Below are positions 48,501 through 56,002 of a DNA stretch of 56,002 nt, piece by piece. Each line of letters opens with the position of its first letter. Position 1 is the first letter of the stretch. The position numbers were made by a program, and so were the translations under genes. The notes beneath the pieces are model-generated. The model saw nothing but the letters and a program-made list of their open reading frames with translations. It ran no database searches and had not been told where the DNA came from. This DNA is from Azolla pinnata (lineage: Eukaryota; Streptophyta; Polypodiopsida; Salviniales; Salviniaceae). The stretch is from contig JBBBWG010021223.1 of assembly GCA_037176905.1 (NCBI GenBank), positions 20,668 to 76,669 of the forward strand, written 5' to 3'.

Positions 48501-49577
48501 TTGTACCTGATGTACGCGAGTGCAAAGATTGCTGGTTTTTCTTACCCTTATCTTTTGGTATCTCATGGACCAAACAAAATATGTTCTGTGTATGTGTTTT
48601 TGAAATTCTGGAACTTTTGCCATAGTTGATCGCAGGTATTTTGAGAAACAATTTCTTCTTTCTGAAGCGCTAAAACTTCCAATGTTCCTTCACATGCGAG
48701 AAGCTACCAAGGATTTCTGTGAAATTCTGGAGCGTAATAAGCATAGGTAGGCAACAATGCATGTGTTTTGATCAATATTATGCTTCCATTTCCAAATATT
48801 CTAGCAGATTCAGTGTACTATTCTAAGGATCAAACTTTATCAGATTTGTTGCAGGGGTTGCACACTCATTTACAGGAACTGATGAGTGCAGGAGACAACT
48901 TCTTGCAATAAAAAATCTCTACATTGGTGAGTTTACTCAGATAATAGCTCTTTATCTATGATTGGTGAGGTTTGAATTGCATCACGAGTTTATTTAACTT
49001 CTCAGGTATCAACGGGTGCTCACTTAAGACAGCCGAAAATCTTGAAGTCATGTCAAAGATACCCATTGAGAGGATGATGATTGAGACAGACTCACCGTAT
49101 TGTGAAATCAAGCCTACTCATGCTGGTTTTAAACATATTGCAACCACATGGCCTTCCAAGAAAAAGGAGAAACATGATGAAAATAGTACTGTCAAGGGTC
49201 GCAATGAACCATGCGCTACAAGGTATATTCTTTTTCTAGTTTTGCAGAGGTGTTGCAAGTCCAGGAAGAATTTCAAACTTCACCTTTTTGTTGTTGATTA
49301 AGGCAAGTGTTTGAGGTAGTAGCAGCATATCGGAATATCATCGACATTGGTGGATTTGCAAGAACACTATATGAAAACACATGCAGGTAAGTCTCACTAC
49401 TAGAATAAGCAATGCTGTTAGCTGTATTACAAAAGGAGGAATACCATTCGGTTTTCACACAAGTCGCCTTCTGTTTTCTGCAGAGTCTTCTTTCCGAACG
49501 ATTTAGATACCATAGCAGGGACGGTTTTAGCAGATCACTATTCAAGAGCACCGGAGTCGGACGGTATTCCAGAATGA
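45543..49577 (+). CDS. TATDN1: TatD-family deoxyribonuclease (TATDN1 type), 12 exons, 328 aa
   Basis: Exons 45543-45564, 45916-45936, 46216-46316, 46931-46988, 47257-47300, 47388-47468, 48017-48087, 48636-48746, 48844-48926, 49006-49222, 49303-49386 and 49484-49577 join in frame (987 nt). The start MAHLRMIDIGANLTD matches eukaryotic TATDN1, which lacks the bacterial HxH. Metal-site residues are Glu115 (AIGECGLD), His152 (MFLHMRE), His177 (GVAHSF) and Asp226 (IETDSPY). [15 protein letters not shown] and GRNEPC are family hallmarks. TatD enzymes are metal-dependent TIM-barrel DNases linked to DNA repair and programmed cell death. Exons 1 and 2 are only 22 and 21 nt. The exon 9 acceptor must be the CAG at 48841-48843; the later CAG would frameshift the protein. 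Confidence 0.95.
45580..45850. repeat. About 100-bp tandem repeat in TatD intron 1
   Basis: Three diverged copies share CA(A/T)TTRATTRCACAG, AGAAGGAATT, CCAGCTTC, GCTCTTTGCTG and TTATCTRTC. They begin near 45585, 45690 and 45780. Confidence 0.75.
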
Positions 49578-50542
49578 GCAATGTTGGATCCGAGTTGTAG
49601 ACTCGAGATTTTTCTCTTTTCCTGAACCCTTGCATACACTGGTGTTCATTTTCATGACATAGATTTATGAGCTATGAGTAGATGAGAATTTGTCATGTAC
49701 ACGTATTGAGCGTACGAAAAATGAAAAGTGATTTTTTTCAGGTTGATCCTTGTTTTCTAATAAGGTCAATTCTGTTGCTTCTGCAAACCACCAAGGTATT
49801 GTCCTAAACCCTAAACCCTAAACTCTGGCATTACCATGGTCCAGTTTTTTCTCTGTAGAAGGAGAGAATGTTCAAGTATAAGCCAAAACACAAAGTGAGA
49901 ACAGATGGCTATAAAAGCAAGTATATATACCATAGCTGATCTAGTGTTACTTTTTTGTTTCCTTTTCTTTTTTATAAGAGATCCATACTTTGTATTAAGC
50001 AATGCCAAAACAACTTCACTGATCAAAAGCCATAAAACTTGGAAGATTACAAAGAACTGGTCTTCTCATCCAACAAGATAGGTACTGATGCTCTAGCCTT
50101 CAACACACATGCATGTATATTGTCTGTATATGCTCAAAGTTGATTACAGATCTCAATTGATGGGGGGGCTGCGAAGATCCAACGAGGCAGGATGCACACG
50201 ATCTTAGTGCTATTTGTGCGTTGGCGATTGCGACGACGCCCAGATCTTCTCCCCCAGCAGCACCTCGTGTCACCTCCCTGGCGTCGGGAACAAAAGGCAT
50301 TCGACTCATGCCATAGTGGGAATTCACTCACCATGATTTCACATGTGGATGATGAGTTTCGAGTGGAAATCCAAAGAAGGATAATAATCGTATTAGGGAC
50401 GGACGCGATAAATCTCTCCAATTCCATCGACAGGTGCGGGGAATTGGGGAGTCTGGAGAGTTTTTTCTGATGCCACAGAGAGAACAAACAGAGGAGGTGG
50501 GGACACTGGATCGATGATGGCACGAGGAGAGGTTTTTTTCGG
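49578..50542. other. Convergent intergenic region between TatD and aldo-keto reductase
   Basis: Contains a short AAACCCTAAA run at about 49805-49822 and a G run near 50161. Frames on the minus strand over 50134-50604 overlap the reductase stop and show no recognisable domain. Both 3' UTRs should lie here. Confidence 0.5.
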
Positions 50543-52792
50543 CTAGCAGTAAGAAGAGGCTTCGGTGAGCCAAGATGAAAGCGGCGGTGTGTCGGAGCAA
50601 GCAAACGTCAAGTCGACGTGGGCAGTTCGGGCCCCAGCGACGTTATCAGCATCGAACAGGGATCCGATCTCGGCCATGTCCTCTCTGCTGAGCTCGACTC
50701 CGAGCGAAGCCACGTTCTGATCGAAGTTGCTGATCTTGGTGGTGCCAGGGATGGGCACAACGTCGTCTCCCTGGTGCTGCACCCACGCGAGCGCGAGCTG
50801 GCCTGCCGTGCACCTCTTCCTCGACGCGATCCCTCGCAACGCTAAGTATAGCTTCTGGTTCTTCTCCAGATTCTCGCCTGCTAACCTCGGCTGCGCAAAC
50901 TGTATCATCACAAAACCCCTTTGGATCGATCGCACCCCTGACATGCATCTGAAACCACAGACCCTAAACCCTAGATCCCCAGAAATATGCGTCGCAAACC
51001 CTAAACCCTGATCCAGAAATGCATCGCAAACCCTAAATCCAAACCTAGAAATGCACCGCAAACCCTAAACCCAAATCTAGAAATGCATCGCAAGCCCTAA
51101 CCCCAAATCTAGAAATGCATCGCAAATCCTAAACCCCAAATCTAGAAATGCATCGCAAATCCTAAACCCCAAATCTAGAAATGCATCACAAATCCTAAAC
51201 TCAGATGTAGAAATGCATCGCAAACCCTAAACCCAAATACAGAAATGCATCGCAAATCGTAAACTCAAATCCAAAAATGCATCGCAAACCCTAAACCCAA
51301 ATCCAGAAATGCACCACAAACCCTAAACCGAATATCCATTGCAAACCCTAAACCCGAATCCAGAATTGTATCCCAAATCCTAAATCCAAACCAATGAATG
51401 CATTGTAAACCCTAAATCAAAGTCCAGAAATGCACCGCAATCAATCTTTACGACGACATCAAATCCTTCTAGCTGTTTATTGAGCCAGAAAACCCTGAAG
51501 TAAGTACCTTTCGGAAATCGCCATCGTGGAGACCGTCTACAAGCTCTGCTCCAACCGAAAAGAATCCTCGCCCCAATGGGCTGTATGCTACGATGCCGAT
51601 GCCCAAATCCCTATGCGAGAAAGAAAGAAAGAAAGAAAGATATATTAACGGCTTCTTCGAAGACCGAAACTTGGCCCATGAGACAATAGATACAATCATA
51701 TAACATTGGGACGTGTGCCCAGTCATCCAAAGTACGAAAAATTGAAAATGAAAACACACCAAATCATCCAAAGTACAAAAAATTGAAAATGAAAATACAC
51801 CAAATCACCCAAAGTACCAAAAATGAGAATGAAAACCACCAAATCATCCAACGTTCAAAAAACGAAAATGAAAACACCAAATCATCCAAAGTACAAAAAC
51901 TGAAAATGGGAACACCAAATCATCCAAAGTACAGAAATTGAAAATGGATACACCAAATCATCCAAAGTACAGAAAATGAAAATGGATACACCAAATCATC
52001 CAAAGTACAGAAAATGAAATTGAAAACACCAAATCATCCGAAGTACAAAAAATGGAAATGGAAACACCAAATCATCCAAAGTACAAAAAATGAAAATGGA
52101 AACACCAAATCATCCCAAGTACAAAAAATGAAAATGGAAACACCAAATCATCCAAGGTACAAAAAAATGAAAATGAAAACACCAAATCATCCAAAGTACA
52201 AAAAATGAAAATGAAAACTGAGAGCGAGAGAGACGGTCGATAGCAAAAAACACAAGCATCTTCTAATTTCCCATCCGCAAAATCCTAGTATACCGACAGG
52301 TGGGGATGATGTCTTCTTCGGCATCTTGGGTCCATAGAGACCATTCAAGCTGAACGGCGCTGATGGGGTGCACCGCATGGGCTCTCCGTATGGTCGATGC
52401 AGAAGCCTCGGAGAGCCCCAGATACTTGACCTTGCCTTCCTCTACCAGCTTCTTCATTTCCCCAACCTGTTGTATCACAGAGTTTTGAATGCACGAGGAA
52501 AGAAAGAAAACAACAAATGGCTGATTGATCAATGGTGCATTCTGCATGTGCACAAAGTTTGATTCTTTTCTCTTCTTACCGTGACCTCGATCGGGACGGT
52601 GGTGTCGACGCGAATCTGGTAGTAGAGATCGATGCAATCGACGCCGAGCCTTTGCAGGCTTGCTTCGCAGGCAGATCGAACGTAAGCAGGATCTCCTCGC
52701 ACCACCATCTTCCCATCCGTAACAACGACGCCGAATTTTGTTGCCAATTGAACCTTGTCGCGCCTTCCTTTCAGAGCCTAATTTATAACAAT

Positions 52793-52826
<34 letters not shown>

Positions 52827-52876
52827 TTCTTCTTCTTCTTCTTCTTCTTCTTCTTCAACAACAACAACAACAACAG

Positions 52877-52916
<40 letters not shown>

Positions 52917-53005
52917 TTCTTCTTCTTCTTCTTCTTCTTCTTCTTCGTCATCATCATCATCTTCTTCTTCTTCTTCTTCTTCTTCAACAACAACAACAAC
53001 AACAG

Positions 53006-53045
<40 letters not shown>

Positions 53046-53335
53046 TTCTTCTTCTTCTTCTTCTTCTTCTTCATCATCAGAGGCCAATGTATATAACACA
53101 CCTTGCCCAAGAGGATCTCATTGAGGAAAGGCCCATAGAGATCGGCGGTGTCGAGGAATGTGATGCCCGAATCGATGGCATGGTGGATGAGCTCGATCAT
53201 CTCGTGCTCCGGCTTCGGGTCCCCATAGAAGGCTGACATGCCCATGCATCCCAAGCCTTGCTTGGAGACCTCCAGCCCCTGAGAGCCAAGCTTCACCCTT
53301 CCAACGATTCCTGCACCTGCTTCTGAAACTGCCAT
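50543..53335 (-). CDS. Aldo-keto reductase (perakine reductase / auxin-induced PCNT115-like), 5 exons, 354 aa
   Basis: On the minus strand, exons 53335-53102, 52777-52580, 52466-52294, 51610-51508 and 50899-50543 join in frame (1065 nt). The start is set by alignment with the second copy at 55829; an upstream in-frame ATG at 53365 is not shared. Family motifs are [61 protein letters not shown] and PIPGTTK. Tetrad residues Asp62, Tyr67 and Lys92 are present, but the usual His of YYQHR is Ile133 (YYQIR). The family reduces carbonyls with NADPH in the cytosol; the substrate is unknown, and the His loss makes normal activity doubtful. Introns 1, 3 and 4 each contain a different minisatellite. It lies head-to-head with a paralogue. 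Confidence 0.93.
50940..51445. repeat. About 33-bp AAACCCTAAA-cored minisatellite in reductase intron 4
   Basis: About 14 units of the type GAAATGCATCGCAAACCCTA followed by AACCCAAATCCA. Each unit carries one telomere-like CCCTAAA core, some decayed to TCCTAAA or TCGTAAA. Confidence 0.93.
51616..51665. repeat. Fragment of a dispersed repeat in reductase intron 3
   Basis: AGAAAGAAAGAAAGATATAT, then TAACGGCTTCTTC, matches the sequence at about 17453-17495 in dehydrogenase intron 2, 34 kb away. The copy starts right at the reductase exon 4 acceptor. Confidence 0.7.
51725..52215. repeat. About 36-bp minisatellite in reductase intron 3
   Basis: About 13 units of the type ACACCAAATCATCCAAAGTA, then CAAAAAATGAAAATGGAA. 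Units are highly similar, suggesting recent expansion. Confidence 0.95.
52787..53078. repeat. Compound trinucleotide array in reductase intron 1
   Basis: Ordered blocks of (CAT)n, (CTT)n, (CAA)n and CAG, repeated as a unit of about 129 bp: CAA blocks occur at 52856-52875 and 52985-53004. The array starts 10 bases upstream (in genic sense, downstream on the plus strand) of the exon 2 acceptor and fills most of the 324-bp intron. Confidence 0.95.
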
Positions 53336-53540
53336 GGATAAAGAAAAGCCTGCACTTCCTACCACTTTCCCACAACTTGCTTCAAGATTCTGTTACTTTC
53401 TTTGTGTCTGGGCAAAATCTGCATCCTTTCAAATACATCCTGCCATTTGGTTTTGGGGGGGGGGGGGGTTTTGGGGTGATGATGATGGTCTGTGTTCATG
53501 AAGCAAAACCTGAGGGGTCAAGCCAAAATGTGGCTGAAAT
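53336..53540 (-). promoter_or_regulatory. Proximal promoter of the minus-strand reductase, homologous to that of the second copy
   Basis: Read on the minus strand, this contains GGCTTGACCCCTCAGGTTTT, CAAATGGCAGGATGTATTTG, AGTGGTAGGAAGTGCAGG and then the start codon. The same ordered words precede the second reductase at 55694-55828. A candidate TATA element (TATTTGAAA, 53427-53435) aligns with TATTTAAA of the other copy. Unique to this copy is an insertion of about 45-50 bp with a 14-G run on the plus strand (53455-53468). Confidence 0.7.
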
Positions 53541-53903
53541 GGCTTTCAGTTCCATATCTTCCTTTTTCAGTTCTTTTTCTGGGCTTATAAAATTCATGGA
53601 ATGAAAGAATAGGATTACACTTTATACTTTGCACAGAAAATAGATCTCTTTAGATAAGGGATGCATCATGGGAGAAACTGCTCCCAAAGGGGCACTTCTA
53701 AAACGCCCGAATTGATTTCTCTGAGAATCTATTGACGAGAAAGAACCTCTTTGATCGAGTCATCCGACATTCCTGATCACTTGTTGGTGCTCTGAATTTC
53801 TTTGTGAAAAAGAGAAAGATGGCCATGGATGGTTAAAAAACTCCGAAATCAATACCCGTTCTTCCCCACTAATTTGAAGTACCTTAGAGGAGCCAAATTA
53901 CTT
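53541..53903. other. Intergenic, nothing recognised
   Basis: Sequence between the two divergent reductases. Similarity to the other copy's upstream region fades here. No gene seen. Confidence 0.5.
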
Positions 53904-54061
53904 CGTGAAGCTCTACGGTATTTACAACCTTCTTCACCTTCTTCTTCGAATTATGCCACATAGAAATTTCGAAGAAGAAGGTGAAGAAGGTTGTAAATTC
54001 TGCCACATTGAAATTCGAAGAAGAAGGTGAAGAAGGTTGTAAAATACCGTGGAGCTTCACG
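53904..54061. repeat. Short fold-back with a duplicated arm
   Basis: Left arm 53904-53950 (CGTGAAGCTCTACGGTATTT ... CTTCTTCGAA) is the inverse complement of right arm 54014-54061 (TTCGAAGAAGAAGGTGAAGA ... GGAGCTTCACG) with few mismatches. A partial second copy of the right arm lies at 53968-53997. RNA from either strand could form a 47-bp stem. Confidence 0.88.
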
Positions 54062-54294
54062 GTTCTTTCCTTTGAGAGCTTATCGCATGCATCTATGTGC
54101 TATTTGAATGCGTAAAAATGTCATCCGTATTTTTGCATGCATCGCCTTTATGTGTTCAATGGTCGAATCTCTGCTTAAAAAAATTCACTCCAAAACGACA
54201 TTGGATCCGACACATGAAATACACTTCTGCTAAAATCCATCAAATCATGGCATAGAGAATAGTCCTCTCTCAATAGTAAGAGAGATCTATATGA

Positions 54295-54715
54295 AAGAGA
54301 GATTAGGGTTTAGAGATTGAAGATTTATATGAAAGAGCAATGTTAGAATATGAGAGATTAGGGTTTTGATATGCGATGATTAGGGTTTTAGATAAGAGAT
54401 TAAGAGTTTGGGTAAGAAAGACTGGTTAGGGTACAAGAGATTTAGGGTTTGAATATTAAGGTTTAGTACTTAGGATATAATTTATCTTTATGACCAGTTT
54501 AGGGTTTAGGGTTTAGGGTCATAAAGATAAGTTATATCCTAAATACTAAACCTTAATATCCAAACCCTAAATCTCTCATACCCTAACCAATCTTTCTTAC
54601 CCAAACCCTTAATCTCTTATCTAAAACCCTAATCATCTCATATCAAAACCCTAATCTCTCATATTCTAACACTACTCTTATATAAATCTTCAATCTCTAA
54701 ACCCTAATCTCTCTT
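54295..54715. repeat. Large inverted repeat, about 200-bp arms, telomere-motif loop
   Basis: Left arm 54295-54495 and right arm 54517-54715 are inverse complements with about a dozen mismatches by eye. The 21-bp loop (54496-54516) is AGTTTAGGGTTTAGGGTTTA plus G. Both arms also carry several dispersed TTAGGGTTT words. No coding capacity. Confidence 0.93.
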
Positions 54716-54989
54716 ATTTAACCTCAATCTCTTAAATCTCTCCTATTTGAACTTCTTAATCCAGAAAATCCGTAACCCGAACTCCCTCAGATTGCTTTCT
54801 ATAATACAAGCGTGCTCTCCTAATGTAGGAACATGATTGTAATGATCTTCTTAACTTAAAATCTCGTTACTTCTATTAATCTCTTGTTAAACTATCCATC
54901 TTCCGGTTCAGAACCTCAGTGGTTCCGCCGTATTTGGAGTTGTACAACCCATATCTACACGACAATGTTGCTGGACGCGTGAATTGATC

Positions 54990-55435
54990 TCCTTATTATT
55001 GTCAGATACGAGTAGAACTAGCCTCTCTTTCCTATTGTCATTTGACATTACAAAAGTCATGATGTCAAAATTCAAACACCTGACCTCTTATACTACAGTA
55101 AAGTTTTGTAACCGACCGATCTATTTCCTTATCTAAACTTATTATTTGTTATCTAACTCTCTCCTCACTTCCTATTGTTATATACATTACGCAAGTCATA
55201 TCAAGCTTCAAACACCTAACCTCCTATACTACAATCAATCGTTTTTAACCGACTCGTCTATTTCTTTACTTGAACTTATAATTTGTTATCTTTACTCTCT
55301 CCTCTCTTCCACTCTCATAGACATTCCACAAAGCCACGTCAGAATTCAAGCACCCGACCTCTTATGTATTGCAATCGACTGTTTCAACCGACTCGTCTAT
55401 TTCTGTATCCAGACTTACGATCGGATCGTCTCATT
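54990..55435. repeat. About 140-bp diverged tandem repeat upstream of the second reductase
   Basis: Three to four copies share CTATTGT, ACATTAC, CAAGTCA, TTCAAACACCTRACCTC, TATACTACA, ACCGACTCGTCTATTTC and ATTTGTTATCT. They begin near 55030, 55170 and 55310, with the last copy decaying by 55430. Confidence 0.82.
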
Positions 55436-55693
55436 GCTGACGACGGAACGGATTATTCGACAGAATCGAAGAGAAGAAGGATCCTCCGACGAAGAAAAGC
55501 CGTGGTCCCCAAGCTATGTACTCAAAAAACAGAAGACCCTAAAACAGGAAAACCCTGGCCCCGAACAGAGGCAAGGTTTCACGCCTCGAATTCTCATAGA
55601 AACGTATGAGAAACAGAAAAGCAAAGGGAGGAAGGAAGCGCCCACGTGACCTGATCTGGTCGGAAAGCTGAGAAGGCTATCTGGCTTGACCCT

Positions 55694-55828
55694 CAAGTTT
55701 GCTTCAACGCCCAAATGGCAGGATGTATTTAAAGGGGATGCAAATTCCTTGCCAGATGCAAAGCAAGATCAGCAGCTTTGATGCAAGTGTTGGAGTGGTA
55801 GGAGAAGTGCAGGTTTTCTTTTAAATCC
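55694..55828 (+). promoter_or_regulatory. Proximal promoter and leader of the second reductase
   Basis: GGCTTGACCCTCAAGTTT, CAAATGGCAGGATGTATTTA and GGAGAAGTGCAGG match the upstream region of the first copy in order. TATTTAAA at 55725-55732 is a plausible TATA box about 100 bp before the start codon. Confidence 0.65.
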
Positions 55829-56002
55829 ATGGCAGAATCAAAAGAAGCAGCAGCTGCAGGAATTGCTGGAAGGGTGAAGCTTGGGTCTCAGGGGCTGGAG
55901 GTCTCCAAGCAAGGCTTGGGATGCATGGGCATGTCGGCTTTCTATGGGCCCCCGAAGCCGGAGCAGGAGATGGTGAAGCTCATCCACCATGCCATCGATT
56001 CC
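55829..56002 (+). CDS. Second aldo-keto reductase, first 58 codons only (cut by window end)
   Basis: The start [20 protein letters not shown] continues [20 protein letters not shown] and reaches LIHHAIDS at the last base. It is nearly identical, in protein and DNA, to exon 1 of the minus-strand reductase from residue 12 on; differences include [11 protein letters not shown] versus [11 protein letters not shown]. The frame is open to the window edge, still inside what should be exon 1, so catalytic residues are not visible. Same family and presumed NADPH-dependent reductase role; whether this copy keeps the catalytic His cannot be seen. Confidence 0.93.
   Translation, partial: MAESKEAAAAGIAGRVKLGSQGLEVSKQGLGCMGMSAFYGPPKPEQEMVKLIHHAIDS

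Noticed and set aside
48747-48926. Apparent frameshift in the TatD gene at exon 9
   Set aside because: Using the CAG just before GGGTTGCACAC breaks the frame, but the CAG at 48841-48843 restores [10 protein letters not shown], matching plant homologues. The gene is intact.
53336-53365. Upstream in-frame ATG for the aldo-keto reductase
   Set aside because: The second copy has no equivalent ATG, and homology starts at the ATG at 53335.

Overview
This is nuclear DNA of a land plant, probably a vascular plant. The evidence is many GT-AG introns, proteins closest to plant family members (UCH37 starting [14 protein letters not shown]1, a PDV2-type chloroplast division protein, PSPG-box glycosyltransferase), and abundant Arabidopsis-type telomere motifs (TTTAGGG/AAACCCTAAA) scattered through introns and spacers. 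Species cannot be fixed from the sequence. Two N runs are assembly gaps: 12795-12894, exactly 100 N, and 44873-45294, 422 N. I rebuilt nine complete split genes by hand; in each, exon phases sum to an uninterrupted frame. A tenth gene is cut by the right edge.

Layout: 1-3240 repeats and degraded sequence; 3328-6942 (+) UCH37 deubiquitinase; 7851-10485 (-) THUMP/UPF0020 RNA methyltransferase; 10.6-16.0 kb repeat-rich spacer; 16042-20651 (+) TIC32-like short-chain dehydrogenase; 20.7-23.7 kb spacer; 23748-27186 (+) MOB1; 28467-31395 (-) RNF25-type RWD/RING E3 ligase; 31.6-32.4 kb telomere-motif composite satellite; 32958-35513 (-) UDP-glycosyltransferase; 35.5-38.7 kb spacer; 38728-41275 (-) PDV2-like protein; 41.3-45.5 kb satellites and a possible solo LTR; 45543-49577 (+) TATDN1-type TatD nuclease; 50543-53335 (-) aldo-keto reductase; 53.3-55.8 kb spacer with two fold-back structures; 55829-56002 (+) start of a second, divergently oriented aldo-keto reductase.

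The genes do not form a pathway; they are an ordinary mix of housekeeping genes (ubiquitin system, Hippo-type signalling, RNA modification, organelle division) and small-molecule enzymes (SDR, UGT, AKR). Exon composition looks bimodal: SDR, UGT and the first methyltransferase exon are GC-rich, while UCH37, MOB1, RNF25, PDV2 and TatD are AT-rich.

The most striking property is the density of private tandem repeats: almost every intron and spacer has its own minisatellite, several built on or around the telomere motif. The aldo-keto reductase locus is the best single target. It is a recent inverted duplication that includes the proximal promoter, the complete copy has Ile where the catalytic His is expected, three of its four introns carry unrelated minisatellites, and the spacer between the copies contains a fold-back of about 200-bp arms closed by a telomere-repeat loop. 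I found no clear previously undescribed multi-gene system.
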